The notes under the pieces were generated by a model that saw only the letters and a list, made by a program, of their open reading frames with translations, did no database searches and was not told where the DNA came from. A DNA stretch of 64,000 nt, taken from Gammaproteobacteria bacterium (lineage in GTDB: Bacteria; Pseudomonadota; Gammaproteobacteria; Xanthomonadales; SZUA-36). The stretch covers positions 87,364 through 151,363 of the forward strand of contig JAJFLA010000044.1 in NCBI GenBank assembly GCA_021772935.1, given 5' to 3'. Of this stretch, positions 35,847 through 45,249 are shown piece by piece; position 1 is the stretch's first letter, and each line of letters starts with the position of its first letter. The position numbers and the translations under genes were made by a program.

Positions 35847-36653
35847 ATGAAAAACACCGGTTTTAAAATACCCGGCCACTGGTGGGGAAAGTTGATAGGC
35901 GGCATTATTGGCTTGCTGCGTGGCGGTTTTGTGGGTGCGATATTTGGCGTTTTTCTTGGTCATATGGTGGACCAGTTTCTGTCAGGGCTTGGTGGTTCCA
36001 ACCGCACCCGTGATGCGTTCTTTGGCGCGATGTTTTCCACGCTTGGTCATATCAACAAGGCAGATGGACGTGTCACCAAAGCTGAAATCATGGCTGCCGA
36101 ACAGCTGATGCAACGATTGCAACTGACCGAGACGGAGCGGCAACGGGCGATTCGGTTTTTCCAGCTAGGCAAAGAACAGGGTTTTGATCTTGAGCATACG
36201 TTGCGGGAGTTCGCCAGGCACTCCATGCTTCGTCATGAATTACGCATCATGTTTATTGAACTATTGCTTGAAGCTGCGCTGGCCGATGGCACACTGACTT
36301 CGGCTGAACAAGCCATACTGGTGCGATCATGCACGGTGTTGCATATCCCTGCCAATGTATTTTCCGCCATGTTGCGCGCACGTCAGGGTGGTGCGGGATC
36401 AGCCTATGGTAAAAATCAATCGGCAGCCCATCAGGGTCCGTCTTTGCAACAATCCTACGACGCATTGGGGATAAAGGCTGATGCCAGTGCGCCAGAAATA
36501 AAACGGGCATATCGTAAACTGGTTTCCCAATACCACCCCGACAAATTGGTGTCGCAGGGCTTACCTGAAAAAATGATGGAAATGTCGAAAAAAAGGGTAC
36601 GCGAAATCAATGCTGCTTATGACAAAATAAAAGTATCAAGAGACATCAAGTAA
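35847..36653 (+). CDS. djlA: DjlA-type co-chaperone (TerB-DnaJ)
   Basis: A 268-residue protein with an N-terminal glycine-rich transmembrane segment (GKLIGGIIGLLRGGFVGAIFG), a central TerB-like helical domain (GHINKADGRVTKAEI) and a C-terminal J domain with HPD in QYHPDKL. DjlA is an inner-membrane partner of DnaK. I start at ATG 35847, with AAGGGA nearby, as the upstream frame adds residues not typical of the family. Confidence 0.92.
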   Translation: MKNTGFKIPGHWWGKLIGGIIGLLRGGFVGAIFGVFLGHMVDQFLSGLGGSNRTRDAFFGAMFSTLGHINKADGRVTKAEIMAAEQLMQRLQLTETERQRAIRFFQLGKEQGFDLEHTLREFARHSMLRHELRIMFIELLLEAALADGTLTSAEQAILVRSCTVLHIPANVFSAMLRARQGGAGSAYGKNQSAAHQGPSLQQSYDALGIKADASAPEIKRAYRKLVSQYHPDKLVSQGLPEKMMEMSKKRVREINAAYDKIKVSRDIK

Positions 36654-36713
36654 ACTAGTTGATCAAGCAGTAAGTGGTTTGTTCAGAGGTCGCATAACGG
36701 TCTGGAGATTTTA

Positions 36714-37382
36714 ATGAAGCAGAGTAGTGTTATTTCACCTTCAATTCTTTCAGCAGATTTTGCCCGATTGGGTGAAGATACCCAGGCAGTTCTTGATGCC
36801 GGGGCAGACTGGGTTCATTTTGATGTGATGGATAATCATTTTGTACCGAACCTGACCATTGGCCCGATGGTCTGCAAGGCCTTGCGAGCATATGGTATTT
36901 CTGCACCGATTGATGTTCACCTGATGGTAGAACCGGTCGATGACCTGGTGATGCAGTTTGCGGATGCCGGTGCCAGCATCATCACTTTTCACCCTGAAGC
37001 CACTGTGCATGTGGACCGTACCATTAGTCTGATCAAAGAGAGTGGCTGTGAGGCCGGTCTGGTGCTGAACCCGACTACACCACTCAATGTATTGGACTGG
37101 GCACTGGATCGGCTCGATATGGTCTTGCTGATGTCGGTCAACCCAGGTTTTGGCGGTCAGAGCTTTATTCCTTACGTGATGGAAAAAATCAGCCGTGTCC
37201 GGGCCATGATTGATGCAAGCGATCATGACATCCGATTGGAGATTGATGGTGGGGTTACACGGGCCAATATTGGTAGCCTCGCTGCAGCTGGGGTAGACAC
37301 GTTTGTATCCGGGTCGGCAATTTTTGCTACGGATGATTATGCTTCAACCATTGCTGACATGCGGCGCAGTATCGGCTCTTAG
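36714..37382 (+). CDS. rpe: ribulose-phosphate 3-epimerase
   Basis: A 222-residue TIM-barrel epimerase. [55 protein letters not shown] and LEIDGGV are all in place, including the metal-binding His and Asp residues. It interconverts ribulose 5-phosphate and xylulose 5-phosphate. GGAG precedes the ATG. In many gammaproteobacteria rpe is followed by gph and trpE; here the sortase locus lies between rpe and trpE. Confidence 0.97.
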   Translation: MKQSSVISPSILSADFARLGEDTQAVLDAGADWVHFDVMDNHFVPNLTIGPMVCKALRAYGISAPIDVHLMVEPVDDLVMQFADAGASIITFHPEATVHVDRTISLIKESGCEAGLVLNPTTPLNVLDWALDRLDMVLLMSVNPGFGGQSFIPYVMEKISRVRAMIDASDHDIRLEIDGGVTRANIGSLAAAGVDTFVSGSAIFATDDYASTIADMRRSIGS

Positions 37383-37388
37383 CCACTA

Positions 37389-37976
37389 TTACTGGTTTTC
37401 CGGCAACGCTGTCACCACCCATCTCATCGGGCCACCGGCACTCGCGGCATTGAAGGGATAACAGGTCAACAATGTTAATCTCTCGACTGTGTCGTCCATG
37501 ACCAATTGTTGCTGGCGGCTGTCAACGGCTTCCAACCAGCTAACACGGTAGTTGCGTACTTCTTTGTCAGTCTGCAGGCGCAGCAGGTCACCGTGCTTCA
37601 AATCTTTCAGAAAACTGAAATGGGTGTCACGGTGGCCGCTCAGGATTCGGTCGGCCGACTCATTGAGCGGTGTTGTATTCACCAGTGTTGGGCCAAATGC
37701 AAGGTTACGACCGGAACTACCTTCCAGCACAACCAGACGTTGACCAAGACGCGGAACTTCAAGTATCGCAATCGCCCGGGTATCGGCCCACGGCCAGGGT
37801 TTTGCGTCAGCTACGCCTGCCAGCGTGCGCAGCCAGGCCCTTTCCAGTAACTGCTGGGCGATTTCTGCCTTTACAGGTATCCAGGCTGCATTTAGCAAAA
37901 AAATGGCGGCGGTGAGCGCCACCGCCGCCAATATCCAATGATGCCTTGGCAAAATGAGAAGCTCCTTAGCCCGCAT
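37389..37976 (-). CDS. class GN sortase
   Basis: A 195-residue sortase of the Gram-negative dedicated class. An N-terminal membrane helix (about 14-32) is followed by the sortase barrel with His115 (SGHRDTHF), catalytic Cys172 (LLTCYPF) and Arg185 (GPMRWV). It should cleave a C-terminal sorting signal and transfer the protein. The ATG at 37976 lies inside the left arm of an inverted-repeat element; a TTG at 37952 with a well-placed AAGGAG is a good alternative start (187 aa). The target protein is encoded upstream on the same strand. Confidence 0.9.
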   Translation of the reverse strand: MRAKELLILPRHHWILAAVALTAAIFLLNAAWIPVKAEIAQQLLERAWLRTLAGVADAKPWPWADTRAIAILEVPRLGQRLVVLEGSSGRNLAFGPTLVNTTPLNESADRILSGHRDTHFSFLKDLKHGDLLRLQTDKEVRNYRVSWLEAVDSRQQQLVMDDTVERLTLLTCYPFNAASAGGPMRWVVTALPENQ

Positions 37977-38215
37977 AATTCACCAAGGATGCGGAGTTTG
38001 CGCTGTAGCTGGCGAAACAGTTTGGTAAATCGTTCGAAGAATCATAGCAACAGCTATGGTTTGAGAAGGATTTATCGAAATGTGAAGCCAGATGCAGTGC
38101 AAAACCGGATAGGACAAACCGTAACTTTAGGGAATCGCTCGAATACCCTGTTAAATTCTGAATTGAAGCGATAACTGTCATTTTACGGTCCGCCCTGGTG
38201 AAATATGCGGGTCAG
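37966..38215. mobile_element. Inverted-repeat (MITE-like) element between sortase target and sortase
   Basis: A 250-bp segment with imperfect 23-bp inverted ends (37966-37988 and 38193-38215); the shared core is CCCGCATAWTTCACCARGG. It contains an inner hairpin CATAGC-AACA-GCTATG and no credible gene. Its right arm covers the stop codon of the sortase target and its left arm covers the ATG of the sortase. It explains the unusual 235-bp gap in an otherwise tight gene pair. Confidence 0.7.
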
Positions 38216-40386
38216 GCTTTTGCGGAGGGCTTCATCATTGGCAATCGGCTGCCACTCAACAACAACATGGAAGTGGACAGCAGCAGTACCAATAGCGAAA
38301 GCAGCAATTGTGAGACCCAACCGCTGGCTGTTGGCGGATAGCCCACAGTGTGTGTGGAGCTTCCGGCTGGTAACAGGCTTGGAATATCTGATTGTGTCAG
38401 CGGTTCGTCATTATTGCGTCGTGTTGTTTTGTCAACGGCGACCAGGCTGGTGTGACGGGTTAACAGACCATAATCGAGCGCAAGTCCGGTGATTTCCAAC
38501 TGTGTCAGTTCGGGATCCGCACCAAACATCAAGCTGTCTTCAAGGGCTTCAATTTTTTTGCGCGCCCACAATTTTGCCAGGTTATCACCTCCAATTTCGC
38601 CGGCAGCAGCATCCCAGCCGTTGACATTCAAGCTCCATTCAAGGCCGTTGAGATTTCCGCAGAGGCCGATCATGGTGGGTTCGGAGGGTAGGCGGGCGAG
38701 TAGCCATAAGGGTTCACCAGCATACAGGTCTGGGATGGTTTCCGGATAAAACTCGGCAGAGTCGCCCCAAGCGACACAGATGTCGGTCAAGGCCGGTAAT
38801 TGAATACGGTTCCAGAGCAGGGACATCTGTTCTTCAACTTCATCCGGTTTGCCAATATGAACATAGCTTCCGCGACCAATTTCGGCAGTTTTGCGCATAA
38901 ACCAGCTATTCGGTGCGTGACCGATGGCCACTGTAAACATACGACTACCACCAAGGTTCTTTGCGATCATCTGCAGTAATTCGGTTTCGTTACCCACTGC
39001 ACCATCGGTAATAAATACCACCTGTCGCATCAGTTGTGGCATCTCTGGCATGGTCAGCGCTGCGCTGAGTGCAGGAGCCATATTGGTGCCGCCGTTCGCG
39101 TCCAGTCCGGTGATGAAGTTATGTGCCTCATACAGACTGGCTTGTGTTATTGGTACGGACTGGGTGAATAGTTGTTGAGTGCTGGAATTGAACTCCAACA
39201 AGTTGAAATAATCCTCCGGACCGAGAGAGTTCAAAGCATGGGACAGTGCGTTTTTTGCCTGTTCCAGTGAAGCACCCTGCATGGAACCAGAGGTGTCAAT
39301 GATCAGGATCACCTCCCGCGGTTGTGGGTTAATGGCATCCGCCAGTGGTGGCGCCAGCATCAGTTGGGCATAGACTGATTCGCCATCGTTGAAAGTGGTC
39401 AAAGAAGCGCTGGGGGAGGATTGAAGTGTGGGTGTCCAGCTCAGTTCGAAATCTCGATCAGCCAATTCGTGAGTATTTAGAAGCTCGATACGGTAGCCAT
39501 TTTCAACCTGCCGAATATCAACATCATGGTAGCGACTTTCGATGGTGGAAAATTCCACTGCACTAATCAGATTGGCGTGTAGTTTGAGCCCATGGCTGGT
39601 GGTAGAAGAAGCAGCTACCAGTTGAGGTGCTACTGACAGCGTACCTGCCAGAGTGTCAGTCGATTGCTGGCTGGGTTCCCACCTGGGCGTGAAGGTCATG
39701 GGCAAGCGCAGGTGATAGCTGTAATCACTGTAGCTCACGTTCTGCAAATAGCTGATGGTGATTTCGATGGTCTCACCCGGACCGATGTTGGCCAGCCGGG
39801 TTTCAAACTGATTACGACGCTGTTGTTCTACAATGGTGGCAGTTCGGCCAGCATCACGGGCTTTTTCGTAGCTTCGCCGGGCACGGTTATTCTCCTGGAT
39901 CTCACTCTCAAGCACACGCTCACCGACCTTGATTCGCATTTGGTCTACAGCGGCACCTTGTGGAAGTGGAAAACGATAAATGCCTTCTGCCCACTGGCTA
40001 CTGCTGTTAATAAATTGCTGGATTGCCTCGACCCGCGTAATCAGACCGGTAACAGTGAGCTGAATGTCGGTGTTAACGGCCAATTGAGTATAAGTTTCGG
40101 TGTCATTCTTCAGTTGCAGACCCCACGCCTGTTTATCAGCAATAGCAGTTTCAGTTCGGATCACAAACAACACCACCAAAATCGCGCCGAGTACCAGCAA
40201 AGTGCGGTCTTGCCAGCGCATGATGCGGCGTGTGCTGTTGTTGATTGCCGTGTTGCGTCTTTTTCTATCGCTCAGTCGTTTGGCCAGATGTGGGTTATCC
40301 ACCCTGGCCCGTTTTTCCAGTTCATCGCGGATCGTTGCAGCTTGATCTTGGCGGCGACTGTCTTCGAGGCTTGTGTGTTTTGACAT
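38212..40386 (-). CDS. sortase target protein with VIT and VWA domains
   Basis: A 724-residue surface protein of the marine proteobacterial sortase-target family. ATG 40386 has GGAG upstream. Order: N-terminal membrane helix, vault/inter-alpha-trypsin (VIT) domain (about 80-200), von Willebrand A domain with the metal site DTSGSMQG, then a C-terminal signal of motif, hydrophobic helix and basic tail (RLPMMKPSAKA). No canonical LPXTG is seen; LPAGS and YPPTASGW are the candidate motifs before the helix. It is probably the only substrate of the adjacent sortase. Its role (adhesion or surface sensing) is unknown. Confidence 0.9.
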   Translation of the reverse strand: MSKHTSLEDSRRQDQAATIRDELEKRARVDNPHLAKRLSDRKRRNTAINNSTRRIMRWQDRTLLVLGAILVVLFVIRTETAIADKQAWGLQLKNDTETYTQLAVNTDIQLTVTGLITRVEAIQQFINSSSQWAEGIYRFPLPQGAAVDQMRIKVGERVLESEIQENNRARRSYEKARDAGRTATIVEQQRRNQFETRLANIGPGETIEITISYLQNVSYSDYSYHLRLPMTFTPRWEPSQQSTDTLAGTLSVAPQLVAASSTTSHGLKLHANLISAVEFSTIESRYHDVDIRQVENGYRIELLNTHELADRDFELSWTPTLQSSPSASLTTFNDGESVYAQLMLAPPLADAINPQPREVILIIDTSGSMQGASLEQAKNALSHALNSLGPEDYFNLLEFNSSTQQLFTQSVPITQASLYEAHNFITGLDANGGTNMAPALSAALTMPEMPQLMRQVVFITDGAVGNETELLQMIAKNLGGSRMFTVAIGHAPNSWFMRKTAEIGRGSYVHIGKPDEVEEQMSLLWNRIQLPALTDICVAWGDSAEFYPETIPDLYAGEPLWLLARLPSEPTMIGLCGNLNGLEWSLNVNGWDAAAGEIGGDNLAKLWARKKIEALEDSLMFGADPELTQLEITGLALDYGLLTRHTSLVAVDKTTRRNNDEPLTQSDIPSLLPAGSSTHTVGYPPTASGWVSQLLLSLLVLLLSTSMLLLSGSRLPMMKPSAKA

Positions 40387-40515
40387 GTTCAGGCTCCGGT
40401 ACTTGCAATGGATGTTATTTGACCTCACCCAAATGCACTGACAGAGGCCGAAAAGGGACAAGAACAGGCCCGAATAAGGCGAAAATATGGCAATAGTTTT
40501 GTTGTGGATGCACGT

Positions 40516-40833
40516 TAGTGCTCCTTCAGCATGATAATTACGGATGCAGTTGGCTTGTCAGTGTTCATGGCACCAAGAGTAGGCGCTTGAGGCGAGGCGC
40601 ACTTATCCTCGCAGGTAATGGCCTTAGTCCTTGGCAAGAGGTGCACCAAGAGTAGGCGCCTTCAGGCGACGATGTCCATGGGCACTGACAAGTCAACCCA
40701 CAGGGCGCTCCTGTGGGATTCAGCCGTAGCGTTGCAGCGCTTGTAAAGGACCAGCCATTCACTGCACACTGCACCTTACGGCAAAACCCCACAGGAGCGC
40801 TGAATCCGCAATTATCATGCTGAAGGAGCACTA
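40516..40833. mobile_element. 318-bp MITE-like element in the sortase-target/regulator promoter region
   Basis: Inverted ends of 30 bp (40516-40545 and 40804-40833) match at 29 positions; each begins TAGTGCTCCTTCAGCATGA when read inward. Inside are two copies of the GCACCAAGAGTAGGCGC motif (40570-40600, 40643-40670) and a CACAGGAGCGC/GCGCTCCTGTG inverted pair. It has no open frame of note and fills most of the 505-bp divergent gap. A TA dinucleotide at each tip fits TA target duplication as in IS630/Tc1-type elements, which is inference. Confidence 0.8.
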
Positions 40834-40891
40834 GAGCCGGGAAGCCTTAAACTATGAGCATGTACCAGCATCAATAACAGCGGGGATTGAT

Positions 40892-41590
40892 ATGCCGCGA
40901 CGTATCGCGATTGTTGAAGACGAGGTTGCCATTCGGCACAATTTTGAAGATGCGCTTCGGCGCCAGGGCTACCAGGTGAGTGGCTACGGTGACCGCCAGG
41001 GAGCCTTGGATGCTTTTCGCCGCCGCTTACCCGACATGGTCATCATAGATGTCGGTCTGGGTGATGATGTTGAGGGTGGTTTTGAGCTGTGCAGGGAGCT
41101 TCGGTCCCTGTCGCGGGTCTTGCCCATCATGTTCCTGACCGCAAGGGACTCTGATCTGGATGTGATTTCTGGTCTCCGATTGGGTGCCGATGACTACCTG
41201 ACCAAAGACATCAGTCTTCCACACCTGATGGCCAGGATCGTGGTCTTGTTCCGTCGTATTGAAATGCTGTCGGGTGAAAAGAGCACTGGAACCTGGCTGG
41301 AACGCGATGCATTACGTTTATCGGCTGAACGCATGGAAGTACAGTGGAAGGGAGGCGTTGTCCCCCTGACGGTTACCGAACTGTGGATCGTGCACTCGCT
41401 GGCCCGCCGCCCCGGGCATGTCCGCTCACGCCAGCAATTAATGGATGATGCCAATATTCTTGTCGATGACCAGACCATTACCAGCCACATAAAGCGGATT
41501 CGGCGCAAGTTTAAGGCCATCGATGATGTTTTTGACAAACTGGATACGGTTTATGGCGCAGGCTACCGATGGAATAGTGAAACGGGCTGA
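40892..41590 (+). CDS. dedicated sortase system response regulator (OmpR type)
   Basis: A 232-residue regulator with a receiver domain (acidic pair in VEDE, phospho-acceptor Asp53 in IIDVGLG, Thr in FLTARDS, Lys in YLTKDIS) and a C-terminal OmpR-type winged helix (VPLTVTELWIVHSLARRPGHVRSRQQL). It matches the regulator family found only beside proteobacterial sortases. It is divergent from the target gene and 23 bp upstream of its kinase, so it likely controls the sortase genes. Confidence 0.9.
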   Translation: MPRRIAIVEDEVAIRHNFEDALRRQGYQVSGYGDRQGALDAFRRRLPDMVIIDVGLGDDVEGGFELCRELRSLSRVLPIMFLTARDSDLDVISGLRLGADDYLTKDISLPHLMARIVVLFRRIEMLSGEKSTGTWLERDALRLSAERMEVQWKGGVVPLTVTELWIVHSLARRPGHVRSRQQLMDDANILVDDQTITSHIKRIRRKFKAIDDVFDKLDTVYGAGYRWNSETG

Positions 41591-41613
41591 TTGCCGGATA
41601 CACTACACTAAAA

Positions 41614-43638
41614 ATGCGATTAAGAAACCAGTTACTGACACTATCGTTATTAACATTATTGCTACCGTTGTCAGCCTGGAAATTGGTCCAGGAGCTGGAG
41701 AATTTTCTACGCGAGGCTGAAGAAAACGCGTTGTTGGCAACGGCTAAAACAATTTCTCAAGCATTGCCGGTTGAGTACCTGGCTGATCTCAAACTTGCCC
41801 GAGGCCGGATTTTACCGTTACGTCAGTTGGCAATGGAACCCATTGCGGATGGTTATATAACAGATTGGCCGGAGACGGAGCAAAGCCTTGTCTTTGATTC
41901 ACCCACACAGGCGTTGAAGCTGGAAGTGCTGGCGGGACGTTACGGTGGACATTATTACCTTGCACTCAAGGTTAGCGACCCTGATGGTCTCAAGGCAACC
42001 ACATTTAATACTGGAACCAGCGATGCCAATCGTAGGGCCGGCGTGATGCTCTATCTGCAAAGTAATCGAGGTCAGCATAGTTACATGATTTCAACCGAAG
42101 CCCCTGGACCGTTAACGATCAACAGCCTGGATGGTAAGGGAATTCGGCTGAGTGCCGCATGGATGGATGATGCCGACGGATACAAGCTTGAATTGAGTTT
42201 GCCCACAGATGTGGAACGCATCAGCATCGGTGCGGTGGCGCCAGCATTGATCATGCCTGGAGAATCTCCCGAGCGCTATGCGGGCACTTTGAATGGCAGG
42301 CAGCAGGGCGAATGGTTGGAATTGGTCAGTCGCGATGACAGTGCGGCAGCTTGGCTGTCCAATACTGTGCCAGGAAAATCCCGTGCATGGTTGCTGCAGG
42401 CTGATGCCTGGGTGGTGGCGGATTCCGGTCTTTTGGACGCCAGTAGCAACAGCGAACTAACCTGGGTACAACGTATGATTTATCAGGGGGTTGCCGACTC
42501 CCGGATGCTGCTTCGTAAACCACCGCCAATGTGGCCGGTACGGATTGAAGCGACAGCCATCGACATCGCACTAAAGGGTGGCAATGGCAAACTGTGGAAC
42601 AGGGATGCAGACAGCGCTGCAGTTTATAACCTGGTGGCGGTACCGGTTTTTGACGATGAAACCAGACCTCCAAAAGTCATCGGTGCGGTGGCGCTGGAGA
42701 CCAGGTCAGAAGGTCTGTTATTGATGACCAACCGTGCCCTGGGCCGTTTTTCTTTCGTAGCCTTATTGCTTGTCATGGTTCTTGCCACCGGTCTTTGGCT
42801 GTTTGCATCACGCTTGTCCAGGCGTGTGCAGAAACTCAGCGGAGCCGTCAGTCACGCTATGGATAATACCGGCCAGGTACCGGACTTGCCTCTGACTGGG
42901 TCTGGTGATGAACTGGGTGAGTTGGCGCGCAATACCGAGAAACTGTTGAGAGCAGTGACGGAATACACTGGTTATCTGCAAAAGCTTGCTGGCCGTTTGT
43001 CCCACGAACTCAGAACACCGATTGCCATTACACGGTCTTCACTGGAAAATCTTGCCAGCCGTGATCTGGACCCAATTGCACAACAGTACCTGGACAGAGC
43101 CCAAGAAGGCCTGGATCGTCAGGCTGCCATCGTACGTGCAATGAGCGAGGCGCAACGACTGGAAGGCTCGGTGAGGACGGCCGACTGGGACACCATTGAC
43201 CTCGCTGAAATGTTGGGGCACAGCATCGAAGCTTATCGATCAGTAAACCCATCGCGTACGATCAACCTTGTTTTGCCAAGCTATGTTTGTGAGCTTCGCT
43301 GTGCCCCCGATCTCATTGCCCAGGCATTGGACAAACTGGTCGATAATGCGATTAGTTTGACTGCTAATGATTGTGAGATCAGCATTTCACTAAGACGCGA
43401 AGATGGGCAGTGCCTGATTGATGTCGCTAATGGTGGAAGCCGTTTACCTGATGTGTTGCACGATCAATTATTTGATTCATTGGTTTCCTTGCGAGAAAAT
43501 CGGGGCAGAGGCCAGCACCTCGGTCTGGGTCTGCATATTGTGCGTTTGGTTGCCGAGGCACATGGTGGCAGGGTCAGTGCCCGCAACCTGCCGAATGACG
43601 AAGGTGTTGAGTTCACAATTTGCCTACCCGTTAGCTAA
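41614..43638 (+). CDS. dedicated sortase system sensor histidine kinase
   Basis: A 674-residue membrane kinase. An N-terminal helix (about 5-22) and a second one (about 370-390, FVALLLVMVLATGLWLF) enclose a large periplasmic sensor region of about 345 residues; a HAMP-like segment, the H-box RLSHELRTPIAITRSSLE, an N-box (DKLVDNAISLT) and a G-box (GLGLHIV) follow. The big sensor part suits detection of an envelope signal. It is co-transcribed with the response regulator and followed by a terminator. Confidence 0.9.
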   Translation: MRLRNQLLTLSLLTLLLPLSAWKLVQELENFLREAEENALLATAKTISQALPVEYLADLKLARGRILPLRQLAMEPIADGYITDWPETEQSLVFDSPTQALKLEVLAGRYGGHYYLALKVSDPDGLKATTFNTGTSDANRRAGVMLYLQSNRGQHSYMISTEAPGPLTINSLDGKGIRLSAAWMDDADGYKLELSLPTDVERISIGAVAPALIMPGESPERYAGTLNGRQQGEWLELVSRDDSAAAWLSNTVPGKSRAWLLQADAWVVADSGLLDASSNSELTWVQRMIYQGVADSRMLLRKPPPMWPVRIEATAIDIALKGGNGKLWNRDADSAAVYNLVAVPVFDDETRPPKVIGAVALETRSEGLLLMTNRALGRFSFVALLLVMVLATGLWLFASRLSRRVQKLSGAVSHAMDNTGQVPDLPLTGSGDELGELARNTEKLLRAVTEYTGYLQKLAGRLSHELRTPIAITRSSLENLASRDLDPIAQQYLDRAQEGLDRQAAIVRAMSEAQRLEGSVRTADWDTIDLAEMLGHSIEAYRSVNPSRTINLVLPSYVCELRCAPDLIAQALDKLVDNAISLTANDCEISISLRREDGQCLIDVANGGSRLPDVLHDQLFDSLVSLRENRGRGQHLGLGLHIVRLVAEAHGGRVSARNLPNDEGVEFTICLPVS

Positions 43639-43664
43639 TTTGAGACAGCCGATTTTTCGCAGCT

Positions 43665-43689
43665 GATTCTTGTTAGAATCTGTTTTTTT
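43665..43689 (+). terminator. Rho-independent terminator after the histidine kinase
   Basis: Stem GATTCT paired with AGAATC over a TGTT loop, followed by TGTTTTTTT. It ends 31 bp before the preferred trpE start and separates the two units. Being in the trpE leader, it might also act as an attenuator, but no leader peptide is seen there. Confidence 0.75.
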
Positions 43690-43720
43690 CCAGCATATGT
43701 TTCAAACGGGATACCTTTGT

Positions 43721-45193
43721 GTGAATAATGAAAGATTTGAGCAGTTATGTTCTGAAGGCTATAACCGCATACCGGTATACCGGTCCGTGCTGGCTGATCT
43801 GGATACACCTTTATCGGTTTACCTGAAACTGGCAGAGGGCACTGATTCCTATCTGCTTGAATCGGTGGAGGGGGGTGAAACATGGGGTCGCTATTCGATT
43901 GTTGGTTTACCGTGTCGACGTCGGTATACGGTCCGCGGCCACAACTTGATTATCTCTGATAACGGTCGACAGGTCGTTGAGGAAACAGTTTCAGACCCGC
44001 TTGACCGCATTGCTGAACTGCAAGCCGAGTTTAATGTGCCACGCCTGGATGAGCTTCCATTGTTCAGTGGTGGACTGGTTGGGTACTTTGCTTACGAAAC
44101 GGTGCGACTGATAGAGCCGAAGCTTGCCTCGGCGAACAAGCAGGACGACCTTGGAACAGCTGATATCGAACTGTTGTTATCAGAGGAAGTTGCGGTTCTG
44201 GACAACCTTGAAGGGCGCTTGTGGTTGATTGTTCATGCTGATGCTGGTCAGCCAGGCGCATTTGCCCAGGCGCAGCAACGTCTGGATGAGCTTGAACAGA
44301 AATTACGCTCGACCAGCACGGGTTATGGTCTTCGGGTCTCGGGTGAGGCAGTAGAAGAAGGTGATTTTTCCTACGGCTTCAACCGTGAGGACTTTGTTGC
44401 GGCAGTCGAAAAAAGCAAAGAATACATCCTTGCCGGTGACATCTTTCAGGTCGTTCTGTCACAGCGCATGAGTGTGCCGTACCAAGCCAGGCCATTGGAC
44501 GTATACCGTGCACTTCGAGCCCTGAACCCCTCACCCTACATGTATTTTATTGATCTTGGCGATACACAAATCGTTGGCTCATCACCAGAAGTGCTGGTGC
44601 GTGTACAGAACCGGCGGGTCACACTACGACCAATTGCAGGCACACGACACCGTGGTGCATCGCCTGCTGAAGATCTGGCACTGGCCGAAGAGCTATTGAT
44701 GGATCCGAAAGAATGTGCGGAACATCTGATGCTGATCGACCTGGGGCGTAATGATATTGGCCGCGTGGCAAAAACAGGTAGTGTGGAGATGACTGATCAA
44801 ATGGTGGTCGAGCGTTATTCTCATGTCATGCATATCGTTTCCGAAGTACAGGCTGATCTTGATGAAGGCTTTTGTGCCATGGATGCCATTCGGGCTGCAT
44901 TTCCAGCAGGAACCCTGTCAGGTGCACCCAAAATCCGGGCAATGGAAATCATCAACGAACTCGAACCAGTTAAACGCAATATTTATGCGGGTGCCGTAGG
45001 TTATATCAGTTGGCACGATGATACCGATCTCGCCATTGCCATTCGCACCGCAGTTATTCACGAAGGCAAGCTGCACGTACAGGCAGGCGCCGGCATTGTA
45101 GCTGATTCAGATGCTGAAAAAGAATGGCAGGAAACCCGTAACAAAGGGCGTGCGTTAATCACCGCTGTAGACCGAGCTTCAAGGGGCTTGTAA
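43721..45193 (+). CDS. trpE: anthranilate synthase component I
   Basis: A 490-residue chorismate-using enzyme. The N-terminal part has the tryptophan-feedback motif region LLESVEGGETWGRYS; the catalytic domain has GDIFQVVLSQR, SPEVLVR, PIAGTRHRG, LIDLGRNDIGRV and FPAGTLSGAPKIRAME. I choose GTG at 43721 because family members begin near FxxLxxEGYNRIPVYR; the frame extends to 43670 but that would overlap the terminator. It works with TrpG encoded 1.8 kb downstream; an aldehyde dehydrogenase lies between. Confidence 0.95.
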   Translation: MNNERFEQLCSEGYNRIPVYRSVLADLDTPLSVYLKLAEGTDSYLLESVEGGETWGRYSIVGLPCRRRYTVRGHNLIISDNGRQVVEETVSDPLDRIAELQAEFNVPRLDELPLFSGGLVGYFAYETVRLIEPKLASANKQDDLGTADIELLLSEEVAVLDNLEGRLWLIVHADAGQPGAFAQAQQRLDELEQKLRSTSTGYGLRVSGEAVEEGDFSYGFNREDFVAAVEKSKEYILAGDIFQVVLSQRMSVPYQARPLDVYRALRALNPSPYMYFIDLGDTQIVGSSPEVLVRVQNRRVTLRPIAGTRHRGASPAEDLALAEELLMDPKECAEHLMLIDLGRNDIGRVAKTGSVEMTDQMVVERYSHVMHIVSEVQADLDEGFCAMDAIRAAFPAGTLSGAPKIRAMEIINELEPVKRNIYAGAVGYISWHDDTDLAIAIRTAVIHEGKLHVQAGAGIVADSDAEKEWQETRNKGRALITAVDRASRGL

Positions 45194-45249
45194 GCTGGTC
45201 AAAACCACCAATCATAAGCAACAAACCGATTACTGGACCTCAATACACT

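Noticed and set aside
37966..38181. 71-codon minus-strand frame between sortase target and sortase
   Set aside because: It lies within the inverted-repeat element and overlaps the sortase start; more likely element sequence than a gene.
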